NCBI GenBank assembly: GCA_963703555.1
Contig: CAVPEV010000038.1
Span: forward strand, 3,965-67,964
From: CAVPEV01 sp963703555
GTDB lineage: Bacteria; Actinomycetota; Actinomycetes; Actinomycetales; Cellulomonadaceae
DNA length: 64,000 nucleotides
Reading direction: 5' to 3'
The notes beneath the pieces were generated by a model. It was not told the origin of the DNA, did not search any database, and saw only the letters and a program-made list of their open reading frames with translations. How positions within the stretch are numbered: position 1 is the stretch's first letter; every line of letters begins with the position of its first letter. The position numbers and the translations under genes were made by a program. Of the stretch, positions 8,833 through 17,187 are shown in pieces.

Positions 8833-8992
8833 TCGTTCAGTCAGGGTGTTATTCACGAGATTGCGGTTTGACGATCTGGCGTGTCGTTGAGGGGAGCATC
8901 GGCCCTCTCGTTGAAGAATGGACTTGTCAACAGTTCGTTCTTCGCGAGGAGGGCCGATGCGTTAGCACTGTACCACGGGGCTGGATGACGAC

Positions 8993-9217
8993 TTGATCGC
9001 GGAGCTGGTGGGACGCGTTCGAGAGGTCCTGACCGGGCGGTGCCTGGACGAGTCGCCATTCGCCCTGGATTTCGATGCCCAGGTGGAGGCGACGCTGGTG
9101 CTGCTACGACTGAACTTGACGCAGATGGTCGTAGCTGAATTGTTCGGAGTATCGCAGGCTACGATCTCACGAGTGGTCAGGAGGATGATGCCGGTGCTGC
9201 AGGAGGTGCTGGGCATG
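8993..9217 (+). pseudogene. IS5-family transposase copy 2, 5' piece
   Basis: This piece holds the N-terminal ~75 residues (HTH region) of the same transposase as 6215-6943, ending at VLQEVLGM where ISAs1 copy 2 begins at 9218. The downstream piece resumes at 10518. The encoded product would run on only a few residues into the ISAs1 end. Confidence 0.9.
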
Positions 9218-10517
9218 CAGGGTCCCGGCAAAGTCATGGCGTTGGGGCTGTGACCTGCGCGTCTGTGGTGTGACACGCCGGGTGGGTTGAGGTGCGGGCG
9301 TGGTGCTGGCGGTGAGGATGGAAGTTCCCACGCCGCCGTCCGCACCGGAGCACCACGCCCGCCATGTCATCTTCGCCTGCCGCCACCATGTCCGTCGAGC
9401 CCGAGGGGCTGGCTCGCCCTGGTCTGCTGGAGCTCCTGGAGCGCGTGAGCGATCCCCGGGCCCGTCGTGGGGTGCGGCACCGGTTCGCCCCGGTCCTGGC
9501 CGTGGCGCTGGCCGGGGTTCTGGCCGGTGCCCGTTCGTTCGTTGCCATCGGCGAATGGGTCGCCGATGCCGACGCCGGGGTGCTGGCACGGTTGGGGATC
9601 GCCGGCGCGCGCCGCCCGTGCGAGGCCACGATCCGACGGGCACTGACCCGGGTGGACGCCGACCTGCTCGATGCCGTGGTCGGGGCATGGATGCGGACCC
9701 GGGTCGGTCTGCTCGGCGGGCGGCGGGTCATCGCCATCGACGGCAAGACGGTCCGCGGCGCTCGCGCCGGCGCAAGGGTCGCACCGCACCTGGTCGCCGC
9801 CCTGGACCACACGATGGGGGTCGTGCTGGGGCAGGTGCAGGTCGCGGCCAAGAGCAACGAGATTCCCGCCCTGCGGACCCTGCTGGAAGCATTTGACCTG
9901 GTCGGGGCCGTGGTCACGGCCGATGCGATGCACACCCAGATCACCACCGCGCAGTACGTCATCGGCCGTGGTGGGCACTACGTGTTCACTGTCAAGGCGA
10001 ACCAGGGCGGCCTGTTCCGTCGGTGCAAGGCGCTGCCATGGGCAGACATCCGCGCGGTCACGACGCTGGATCGTGGGCACGGGCGTCGGGTTCGGCGCAC
10101 GATCAAGGTCGCCGCCGCCCCGGCCGTGCTGGACTTCGCCGGCGCGGTCCAGGTCGCCCAGATCCGACGCACCCGCACCCACAGTGGCAAGAAGACCGTC
10201 GAGGTCGTCTACGTGATCACCTCGATGACCTCCGCCGAGGCTCCACCGGCCCAGCTCGCTGCGTGGGTTCAGGGCCATTGGGGCATCGAGAACCGGCTGC
10301 ACCGGGTCCGGGACGTCGTCTTCGACGAAGACCGCTCAGCCGTGCGCACCGGCCACGCGCCCCGGGTCATGGCCATCCTGCGATCGACCGCCATCAGCGT
10401 CCTACGCCTGACCGGGACCACCTGCATCGCCGCGGCGACCCGACATCACGCCCGCGACGCGGCCCGGCCCGTCGAACTCTTGCTGACCTGCTGAAACACG
10501 ACTTTGCCGGGACCCTG
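9218..10517 (+). mobile_element. ISAs1-family element, copy 2 (1300 bp)
   Basis: It has the same CAGGGTCCCGGCAAAGT terminal repeats as copy 1. A perfect 10-bp target duplication GCTGGGCATG flanks it (9208-9217 and 10518-10527). It inserted inside the transposase gene of an IS5-type element. The length is identical to copy 1. Confidence 0.96.
9364..10494 (+). CDS. ISAs1-family transposase, copy 2
   Basis: This is a full-length 376-aa DDE transposase, matching copy 1 except for Arg instead of Trp before VIAIDG. The same catalytic blocks are present: AIDGKTVRG, VTADAMHTQ and HWGIENRLH. The perfect target duplication and near-identity to copy 1 indicate a recent, probably active, element. Confidence 0.94.
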   Translation: MSSSPAATMSVEPEGLARPGLLELLERVSDPRARRGVRHRFAPVLAVALAGVLAGARSFVAIGEWVADADAGVLARLGIAGARRPCEATIRRALTRVDADLLDAVVGAWMRTRVGLLGGRRVIAIDGKTVRGARAGARVAPHLVAALDHTMGVVLGQVQVAAKSNEIPALRTLLEAFDLVGAVVTADAMHTQITTAQYVIGRGGHYVFTVKANQGGLFRRCKALPWADIRAVTTLDRGHGRRVRRTIKVAAAPAVLDFAGAVQVAQIRRTRTHSGKKTVEVVYVITSMTSAEAPPAQLAAWVQGHWGIENRLHRVRDVVFDEDRSAVRTGHAPRVMAILRSTAISVLRLTGTTCIAAATRHHARDAARPVELLLTC

Positions 10518-11046
10518 GCTGGGCATGAGCGAGCCGCAACTGTCCGACGTGGCCGTCGGGCGGGTGTTGCTGATTGACGGGACGTTCGTGCCGACTGGTA
10601 ACAGGCCAGGTCAGGGCCGGGACGTGGAGAAGGCGAACTACTCGGGCAAGCATCATGTGCAGTGCGTGAACGTCCAGGTCGCCTGTCTGACGGACGGCAC
10701 GTTGGCGACCGTGTCCGAACCGGTTGCCGGTGCGCGTCACGACGCTGCCGCGCTGCGGCTGTGCGGATGGGACGACCAACTGAAGGACACCGCTTGGATC
10801 GCGGACACCGGATACGTAGGCGTGAATGCGATCACGCCCCGCAAGAAGCCGCGTGGGGTGAAACGATCCGAGGCCGACAAGATCTTCAACAAGTCCGTCT
10901 CCTCGATACGCGCCGCGGTCGAGCACGCCATCCGCCACCTCAAGGAATGGAAAGTCCTCGCCACCGGCTACCGGAGCCGACTCCAAGAACTCCCCGCCGT
11001 CATCCGCACCGTCACACGACTCGAACTCTTCAGACTCGGATGGTAG
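10518..11046 (+). pseudogene. IS5-family transposase copy 2, 3' piece
   Basis: This is the remainder of the transposase interrupted at 9217. It contains all three catalytic blocks (LIDGTFVP, IADTGYVG, VEHAIRHLKEWK) and the natural C-terminus LFRLGW. Without the ISAs1 insertion it would be continuous (VLGM then SEPQLSD). Compared with copy 1, two residue changes were noticed in this part: Val for Met in YVGVNA and Ser for Gly in GYRSR. Confidence 0.9.
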
Positions 11047-11064
11047 GCGCCGTGAATAACACCC

Positions 11065-11308
11065 TCAGTCTTCACGCGGCGTCGACACGGGGGCGTACAA
11101 TCACGGTATCGTTCTGTTCAGCATCCTGGCGGTGCTCGGGACGTTTCCTCTCGCCGTGGCCAGCTGGTTCCTCGTCGAGCGGCCGGTGATGCGGGCGGCC
11201 CGTCGGGGCGCGGGCGGTCACCGGGCGAGGACGCCGCTCAGCCTCGACCCGCAACGCGTGCCGGAGGAGCCGTCATGCATCGGTCGATGTCCCAGATGCG
11301 GAGGCTGA
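11065..11308 (+). pseudogene. acyltransferase-3 remnant, C-terminal part
   Basis: The frame reads GVDTGAYNHG, then a membrane helix (VLFSILAVLGTFPLAVASW) and FLVERPVM, the characteristic end of OafA-type acyltransferases, before a Arg/Pro-rich tail and a TGA at 11306-11308. The upstream part is missing at IS5-type copy 2. It lies on the opposite strand from the 7320-7980 remnant and overlaps it in alignment, so it probably derives from a different gene. Confidence 0.65.
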
Positions 11309-11442
11309 GCCGGCTAGCGCCAAGCGCTGACCGGACCCGACCGTTGGTGGCCGCTAGGCGGTTGAGGGGACCCAGTCGGCAAAGGCGGGTTGAGTGCTCC
11401 GATGCCGCTGCGCGTGTGTGACTTCGCGAGCTGCGCCGCGGC

Positions 11443-12381
11443 CTAACCGACCGGGTCGGCCTGCCCGGATGCCAGTCTGAGGAATTCGTCGTAGTCCCGG
11501 ATGTAGTCCGATCCGTCGTACTGGAGTGAAGCGAACACGCCGAGAACGGCGTCGGGGGAGTAGCCGAACTGCGTACCCCAGATCATGGCGGGCATGTAGA
11601 GGGCGAGGCCAGGCCGGTCTAGTAGGACCTCCTGCCGCCGGGTGCCGTCGTCGACGATGCACCGGACCGATCCGGCGAGGCAGACCAGCACCTGCTCGCA
11701 CCTGTGGTGGGCGTGCTCGCCGCGGACGTCCTTGGACGGGACCCCGAACACGGCGAAGAAGCGAGCGGGCTGGAACGGCAGGTCCCGTGTGAGCTCGACG
11801 GCGGCAAGCGACCCGCGAAGGTCATGGGCGAGCGTCACCGGGAAGAGGCGTGCGCCGCCCACCAGCTCGACCGGTTCCGAGACCGCGGTGGCAACAGGTG
11901 CCGCGCTCGTGACGGGTTCGTGCACGTAGCCCTTGATGCGGGCCGGGTTCCCTACGACGATCGCGTTGGCCGGCACGTCACGGGTGACCACCGCACCGGC
12001 GCCGACCATCGCACCGCGGCCGATGCGGACGCCGGGCAGGATGACCGCACCGCCGCCGAGCGACGCGCCCTGACCGACGATGGTGGTCGCGAGCTTCTCC
12101 GGGTAGTGCTTGCTCCGCGGGAACGGGTCGTTCGTGAACGTGACGTTCGGTCCGACGAAGACATCGTCCGCGAGGCGTATGCCATCCCATACCTGGACGC
12201 CGGACTTGAGAGTCACGCGGTCGCCGATGACGACGTCGTTCTCGACGAAGACATGGTCGTTGACGTTGCAGTCCGCGCCGATGACCGCCCCGGGCAGCAC
12301 GTGGGCGAACGCCCAGATGTGAGTGCCCTCGCCGACCTGCGTCGATTCGCAGATTCCCTGCGGGTGCACGAAGAAGTCCAT
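11443..12381 (-). CDS. bifunctional dTDP-4-keto-6-deoxyglucose 3,4-ketoisomerase / N-acetyltransferase (FdtA-FdtC-like fusion)
   Basis: This 312-aa protein has two domains. Residues ~5-160 form a left-handed beta-helix acetyltransferase with hexapeptide repeats (VGEGTHIWAF, VIGADCNVND, GGGAVILPGVRIGRG, GNPARIKGY). Residues ~185-305 form a WxcM/FdtA-like cupin (ELTRDLPFQPARFFAVFGVP, HAHHRCEQVLVC). Known FdtA isomerises dTDP-4-keto-6-deoxyglucose to the 3-keto sugar, and FdtC/QdtC acetylates the 3-amino product. With the adjacent FdtB-type aminotransferase this gives a route to dTDP-Fuc3NAc or Qui3NAc; which epimer forms cannot be told from sequence reading. It starts 2 nt after the gtrA stop, so it is the last gene of the leftward operon. 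Confidence 0.85.
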   Translation of the reverse strand: MDFFVHPQGICESTQVGEGTHIWAFAHVLPGAVIGADCNVNDHVFVENDVVIGDRVTLKSGVQVWDGIRLADDVFVGPNVTFTNDPFPRSKHYPEKLATTIVGQGASLGGGAVILPGVRIGRGAMVGAGAVVTRDVPANAIVVGNPARIKGYVHEPVTSAAPVATAVSEPVELVGGARLFPVTLAHDLRGSLAAVELTRDLPFQPARFFAVFGVPSKDVRGEHAHHRCEQVLVCLAGSVRCIVDDGTRRQEVLLDRPGLALYMPAMIWGTQFGYSPDAVLGVFASLQYDGSDYIRDYDEFLRLASGQADPVG

Positions 12382-12383
12382 CG

Positions 12384-12785
12384 TCAGTCCTCTCGAACGG
12401 GCGTTGCGCGGCGGACCAGCAACAGCCGGCCGCCGATGAAGGTCAGGGGAGCGGTGACCAGCACCACCAGGCCGCTCCACGAGTCGGGCATGCCCGCGTG
12501 CACGGCGATGCTGACCGCGGCGAGCCCGATCAGGTAGACGGTCACGTACATCGCGACGTAGAGGACGGCCAGGCGTGTGGTCATCCGGACGCCGAAGACG
12601 AAGCCGCCCGCAAGCGCGACAGAGATGGCGATGCCGAGTGCGAAGACGATCGTGTATGCGAGGCGGGGGTCGATGACGCGGGCCAGGAGCGACAGCGCGA
12701 TCCCGGTCACGAGCGTGTTCAGGCCACCGGCGACGACGAATCGGAGCGCTGAGGCCCGCAGCGAGCGCGGCGCCTCAGTCGACAC
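12384..12785 (-). CDS. GtrA-family membrane protein
   Basis: This protein of 133 aa has four predicted membrane segments, beginning with the family signature LRFVVAGGLNTLVT. GtrA proteins are thought to flip or hand over polyprenyl-phosphate-linked sugars for modification outside the membrane. The GTG start overlaps the end of the upstream GT2 gene by 11 nt, and the pair is the usual GtrA/GtrB-like module. Confidence in the family is high; the substrate is unknown. Confidence 0.88.
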   Translation of the reverse strand: MSTEAPRSLRASALRFVVAGGLNTLVTGIALSLLARVIDPRLAYTIVFALGIAISVALAGGFVFGVRMTTRLAVLYVAMYVTVYLIGLAAVSIAVHAGMPDSWSGLVVLVTAPLTFIGGRLLLVRRATPVRED

Positions 12786-13758
12786 CGTCGTACCCCTCCA
12801 CGGTCATCGCGATGGACACGGGTCGGCCCTTGCTGTTCTCGAATGTGCGCCACACGTACGAGCCGACGATGCCGAGGCCCGACAGGATCGTGAAGGTGGA
12901 GAAGAGCATCACGAGCATGAGCGGCGTATAGCCGGGGTTGACGATGCGTCTCGTGGCCCATCCGATGAAGACGACCAGGGCGGCGATCGTCGTGAGCGCG
13001 CCCCCGATGAAACCGACCGTGATCAGGACGCTGATCGGGATGTCCGTGAATGCGAAGACCGAGTCGAGCAGGTAGCGCGCCCGCCTGCGGAACGTCCACC
13101 CGGACCTGCCGGACGGCCGTGGCATCCGCGCGTACGGCACCTCGCTACGGCGATACCCCAGCCAGTAGAGCTGCGCGACGAGGCTGGAGTGTGCTTCGTC
13201 GAGCCGGAGCAGGTGGTCGGCGACCTCGCGGGTGCAACCGAAGACGTCTACGCCGCCTTCGGGGATCTCGGGATTGATGATGCGGCGATACATCCACCAG
13301 AAGCTGCGGGACGCGGCGGATGACATTGCGGGGTCCGCGCGCGCCTCGCGGCGTCCGACAACGACGTCGGCGTCGCCGGACGCGAGTTTGACAAAGAACG
13401 ACTCCAGCAGTTCGGGCGGCTCCTGCAGGTCCGCGGCCACTACGCCGATGTACTCGCCGCGCGCCGCGGCGAGGCCAGACCGGATGGCGGGGAAGGACCC
13501 GAAGTTGCGCGAGTGCACCACGATCTGGGTGGGAATGGCCGCCTGCGGCAGCAGCCGCCGTAGGAGCTGAAGCGAGTCGTCGGGCGAGCCGTCGATGACG
13601 AACACGGCTTCCATCTGACCGTCGAGGTGCTCGGCGACCTTGGTCAGCGCCTCAAGCAGCGGCTCGAGGGTCTGCTCGTTGCCGTAGACGGGCACGACGG
13701 CGGAGTAGCGGACTGCCGTCGACTTCGTTCCCTCCGCGTCAGAACGCGGCGAGCGCAT
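12775..13758 (-). CDS. GT2 glycosyltransferase, polyprenyl-phosphate sugar type (GtrB-like)
   Basis: This protein of 327 aa has an N-terminal GT-A domain (SAVVPVYGNE; nucleotide-sugar site VVAADLQEPPEL) and two C-terminal membrane helices (~residues 230-255 and 265-290), as in GtrB and DPM-synthase relatives. It probably charges polyprenyl phosphate with one sugar for the GtrA partner encoded immediately downstream. The start overlaps the aminotransferase stop by 20 nt. Confidence 0.87.
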   Translation of the reverse strand: MRSPRSDAEGTKSTAVRYSAVVPVYGNEQTLEPLLEALTKVAEHLDGQMEAVFVIDGSPDDSLQLLRRLLPQAAIPTQIVVHSRNFGSFPAIRSGLAAARGEYIGVVAADLQEPPELLESFFVKLASGDADVVVGRREARADPAMSSAASRSFWWMYRRIINPEIPEGGVDVFGCTREVADHLLRLDEAHSSLVAQLYWLGYRRSEVPYARMPRPSGRSGWTFRRRARYLLDSVFAFTDIPISVLITVGFIGGALTTIAALVVFIGWATRRIVNPGYTPLMLVMLFSTFTILSGLGIVGSYVWRTFENSKGRPVSIAMTVEGYDGVD

Positions 13759-14830
13759 CGCAGATCCGTTCGATCTCGTCGTCGCGGAGCCCAGGGAACA
13801 TCGGGATGGTGAGGATGTGCTCGGCCGCCCATTCGGTCACGGGAAGGCTGACGGCGGCGAACTCCTCGGCCCAAGCGGGCTGCCGGTGGTCCGGCACGGG
13901 GTAGTGCACATCGGATCCAATCCCTCGCTCCGCGAGGTGGGCGCGGAGTGCGTCACGTTCTTCGGCGATGACGACCGCCAAGTGTCCGACATGGTCCTGG
14001 CCGTCCGCTGGCAACACCTGCACACGCGGGCTCGCCGCAGCTGTATACGCGGCGATGATGGCGCGGCGTCGTGCATTCTCGGCGTCCAGCCGCTTGATCC
14101 GGCGCCGGAGAACTGCCGCCTGTACCTCGTCGAGGCGGGAGTTGCGACCGCCGTCCCGACCGATCGTGTACTTGCCTTGCCAACCGTACTGGCGCAGCTC
14201 GCGGACGGTCACAGCGATCGCGTCGTCCGACGTGGTCACCGCGCCTCCGTCGCCGAGCGCACCGAGGTTCTTCGTGGGGTAGAAGCTGAAGGCCGCGGCG
14301 TCGGCGAGCGACCCGACCCTTCCATCTGCCGTCGTCGCGCCGATCGCTTGTGCGCAGTCCTCCAGGACGCGGGCGCCGTGGACTGCGGCGACGCGCCGGA
14401 CCGCGGCGACATCGGCCGCGCGGCCATACAGGTGGGTGACGACGACCACCCCGACCGAGTCGTCGAGCACCGCCTCGAGTGATGTCGGGTCGAGACACAT
14501 CGTCGCCGCATCGATGTCGACGTAGCGGACCACGAACCCGGCGCGCCGCGCGGCCGTGGCAGAGTAGCCGCCGCAATTGGCGGTGGTGACCACCGCACGG
14601 CGACGAGTCGGCATCACGGCCTGCAAGGCCAGTTCCAGCGCATCCGTGCCGCTTGCTACCGCGATGGCGTGGCGCGTTCCGACATACGCGGCCAGTTCCG
14701 ACTCGAACGCGGCGTGCTGCGGACCGTGTACGAGCCAGCCGCTGTCGAGCACGTCTGCGACGGCCTCGATCAGCTCGGTCCGCTCCGCGTTGAGCGCTCG
14801 CGAGAGGTCGTTGATCCGAATGGTCTCCAT
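13739..14830 (-). CDS. DegT/DnrJ/EryC1/StrS aminotransferase (FdtB-like, 3-amino sugar)
   Basis: This 363-aa PLP-dependent sugar aminotransferase has a full-length fold. The PLP lysine is K187 in FSFYPTKNLGALGDGG, and the phosphate-binding segment is SGTDALELAL. The FYPTKNLGALGDGG form is typical of enzymes acting on C3 keto sugars (FdtB, QdtB). Together with the FdtA-FdtC fusion encoded downstream it would make the 3-amino sugar that is then acetylated. It lies in the same leftward operon, 9 nt after the GT4 stop. Confidence 0.86.
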   Translation of the reverse strand: METIRINDLSRALNAERTELIEAVADVLDSGWLVHGPQHAAFESELAAYVGTRHAIAVASGTDALELALQAVMPTRRRAVVTTANCGGYSATAARRAGFVVRYVDIDAATMCLDPTSLEAVLDDSVGVVVVTHLYGRAADVAAVRRVAAVHGARVLEDCAQAIGATTADGRVGSLADAAAFSFYPTKNLGALGDGGAVTTSDDAIAVTVRELRQYGWQGKYTIGRDGGRNSRLDEVQAAVLRRRIKRLDAENARRRAIIAAYTAAASPRVQVLPADGQDHVGHLAVVIAEERDALRAHLAERGIGSDVHYPVPDHRQPAWAEEFAAVSLPVTEWAAEHILTIPMFPGLRDDEIERICDALAAF

Positions 14831-14839
14831 GAGCGCTTC

Positions 14840-16165
14840 CTATGCCAGGTCGAACATCTCGAGCAGCAGGTCGGACACCGCGTCGGTGACAGCCGGCTCT
14901 CGATGCAGTCCGAGTCTGCGCAGTCGCGCCGCGACGTCGGCGCCGGTGTGTGCCACGGCCTTGACTTTCACCGCGCGTTCCCCAGCGTCGAGAAGGACGT
15001 CTGCGTAGGCGGAGCCGCTACGACTGGTCAGCACGTAGTCACGGGCGGCCTCCCCCGCGCGAACCCGTCGCGGCTCGTCATCGACGAGTGCATGCAGTGC
15101 CACCCGGAGCCCTGCGGCGCCGTCGCTCGGCTCGACCTTCACCACGGCATCGTCCGGGAGCTCGGCATAATGACCGTGGTCAAAGACGATCACCGGCGTT
15201 CCGGAGAGCATCTGGGTGAGGACGCTCGCAGACTGCCCCTCGAGGACAGGGTCACGCAGAGCGAGGGCGACGTCGGCACGGGCCAAGATCGCCTGGAGGA
15301 CGTCGTCCGTCACGCGTCCCGTGACGCGGAAACGATCCGCAAGTCCCCGCATCGATGCGACCGACAGGAGGTCCTGGCGGGTACGCGACTCGGCAGGACC
15401 GACGGCCCAGAGGTGAACCCGGGTCGCGAGCGCAGGGTCGTCGCTGACCGCTGCGAGGATCGTCTCGATGCGACGGTTGGCGTTGACCGCGCCGACCGTG
15501 ACGGCAAGGACCGCATCAGCCGGTAGGCGATCGAGCGCGTGTGTGCTGCCTGTCAGGGATGCCGTCCCGTCGTCGCGTGTGCGCGTCGACGGGACGGGCA
15601 ACGGAGCGACGGAGACGTCTCCGAGCGTGAGCCCGTCGACCAGGCCCGCGTGCCATGAGGAATGGACGACTGCGCCCAGGCTGCCCCGGATGATGAGGTC
15701 GGAGAGCGGGTATTCAGCACAGAACCGCATCCAGTCCAGGCCCAGCTTTCGTGGATCGCCGCTACGAAACGCCGCGGCAACGTCGGCCCCGTGTCTCCGT
15801 TCGATCTCCCGAGCCACCTCGTGGAGCACCCCGAAGTTGACGGCCGTCTGTCGGACGAGGTCGGTCATCGATGCATCATGAAGCACGACGAGTCCGGGTA
15901 CCTCGCGCATGAGGGGCAGCATGTGGCTGTGGAGCGGGCTGTTCCCGAGGACGTAGACGACGAGATCGACACTCTCGAGCTCAGCTACGGTCTCGGCATC
16001 GGCGGGGCCGAAGGAACGAACAGGCACTGGGCAACTGCGCGGGTCCGCCGTCACGGGGTGCCAGACTTCGAGATCCCATCCGGCCGACAGGTGGGGGACG
16101 GCCTGCAGCATGACGTCCGCAATGGCGCTCTCCTGCGCCATGGGCATCAGCATCGCGACTCTCAT
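14840..16165 (-). CDS. glycosyltransferase, GT4-like
   Basis: This 441-aa GT-B protein begins MRVAMLMPMAQESAIAD. The C-terminal Rossmann half contains VLAVTVGAVNANRRIETIL and the donor-site region DPVLEGQSASVLTQMLSGTPVIV. The ATG at 16165 overlaps the preceding gene's TGA as ATGA. A longer open frame reaching 16888 only overlaps that gene and is not used. It probably adds one sugar of the surface polysaccharide repeat at the cytoplasmic face; donor and acceptor are unknown. Confidence 0.82.
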   Translation of the reverse strand: MRVAMLMPMAQESAIADVMLQAVPHLSAGWDLEVWHPVTADPRSCPVPVRSFGPADAETVAELESVDLVVYVLGNSPLHSHMLPLMREVPGLVVLHDASMTDLVRQTAVNFGVLHEVAREIERRHGADVAAAFRSGDPRKLGLDWMRFCAEYPLSDLIIRGSLGAVVHSSWHAGLVDGLTLGDVSVAPLPVPSTRTRDDGTASLTGSTHALDRLPADAVLAVTVGAVNANRRIETILAAVSDDPALATRVHLWAVGPAESRTRQDLLSVASMRGLADRFRVTGRVTDDVLQAILARADVALALRDPVLEGQSASVLTQMLSGTPVIVFDHGHYAELPDDAVVKVEPSDGAAGLRVALHALVDDEPRRVRAGEAARDYVLTSRSGSAYADVLLDAGERAVKVKAVAHTGADVAARLRRLGLHREPAVTDAVSDLLLEMFDLA

Positions 16166-17187
16166 CGGGTCAGCTCCGTGACGACTCGCGACCAGGAGAG
16201 GTCGAGTTCGAGCGCGAGCGTTCGAGCGTTCTCGCCCATTCCGCGTGCCTGGTCGGGGTGTGCGGCCAGCTCGTCGAACGCACGTGCCAGCGCCTCGGGC
16301 TCCGGTGCGGTCACGAGACCGGTCCGGCCGTGCTCGACGAGGGTCGTCGTCCCGCCCGAATCCGTGCCTGTGACGGTCGGCTTGGAGGACATGGCGGCCT
16401 CGTAGCAGACGTAGCCGTAGGAGTCCTCGTCGATAGGGAGGTAGACCGAACCGATCGACCGCGCGATCAGGTCGAGCTTCTCTTCCTCGGTGATGAACCG
16501 CGGGATGATCTCCACCCGGTCTTCGAGGCCGCCTTCGATGATCTCGCGCGTGAGATCCGCCAGGACCGCCGGGCTCTCGGGAGCACCGGCGACGACGAGC
16601 CGGTAGCCGGGTCGCGCGTGGCGCATGGCCTGCACGGCGAGAAGCTGGCGCTTGCTCCCCGAGATCCGGCCGAGCGCGACGATGTACCCCTCGGCCTTCG
16701 CCGTCCGGTACTCGTCGTCGGAATGCGGAGGGGTCATCAGGACGGGGGCGTCGATGCCGTTGTCCCTCCGGAGCCGCGCCGAGACCATCGGCGAGATCGC
16801 GTACATCCGCGTCGCCGCCTCGAACGCCGCCGCGTCCGCGACACGAACCGCACTCACGACGCGGTTCAGCCGGGGCTCGTCGGGCCACCCGACGGGGGGT
16901 GGGTCGTAGGCCTGCCGGAACTGATGGACGAGATAGATGACGACATCGTCATGCGGGACCAGATATGCGGGGAACTTCATCCCGATGACACGGTCGACGT
17001 TGGCGAGCGACGTCAACGACGCGGCCACGATCGAGTCGAGAATCTGCTCAGGCGTCTCACCGAGAGGCAGGCGGAAAAGTTCCGCATCGTGGCCCGCACG
17101 ACGGAGCTCGACGACGAGGCGGTCGGCGAGCAGCTCGGCCCCACCCCGGACGAACGGCGCCGCGTTGTTGGCGACAAGCAGCTTCAC
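16162..17187 (-). CDS. glycosyltransferase, GT4 family
   Basis: This 341-aa GT-B enzyme has an N-terminal acceptor half (ANNAAPFVRGGAELLADRL). The donor half contains YIVALGRISGSKRQLLAVQA and the E-x7-E-type region EDSYGYVCYEAAMSSKPTV. It is clearly a paralogue of the next gene upstream (17184-18233): the same GGxxL start, a shared HQFRQ/HHFRQ block and the DEDSYGY motif occur in both. It overlaps its neighbours by 4 nt on each side, showing tight translational coupling. Confidence 0.87.
   Translation of the reverse strand: MKLLVANNAAPFVRGGAELLADRLVVELRRAGHDAELFRLPLGETPEQILDSIVAASLTSLANVDRVIGMKFPAYLVPHDDVVIYLVHQFRQAYDPPPVGWPDEPRLNRVVSAVRVADAAAFEAATRMYAISPMVSARLRRDNGIDAPVLMTPPHSDDEYRTAKAEGYIVALGRISGSKRQLLAVQAMRHARPGYRLVVAGAPESPAVLADLTREIIEGGLEDRVEIIPRFITEEEKLDLIARSIGSVYLPIDEDSYGYVCYEAAMSSKPTVTGTDSGGTTTLVEHGRTGLVTAPEPEALARAFDELAAHPDQARGMGENARTLALELDLSWSRVVTELTR

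Larger units (their letters stand above)
8844..11064 (+). mobile_element. IS5-type element, copy 2, interrupted by ISAs1
   Basis: The terminal repeats match copy 1 (8844-8857 and 11051-11064), with a TCA duplication on both sides (8841-8843 and 11065-11067). Removing the 1300-bp ISAs1 and its 10-bp duplication leaves exactly 911 bp, the length of copy 1. The two copies face opposite ways and bracket 1736 bp. Confidence 0.9.

Noticed and set aside
7982..8843. Target duplication for the DDE_Tnp_4 element
   Set aside because: Flanking triplets differ (GGA and TCG) and the right side abuts another IS, so no duplication can be claimed.
7320..11308. One acyltransferase gene split and inverted by the IS5-type pair
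   Set aside because: The two remnants overlap in alignment with different residues (GCQRWGRIPGIV against GVDTGAYNHGIV), so they are more likely two genes than one inverted gene.
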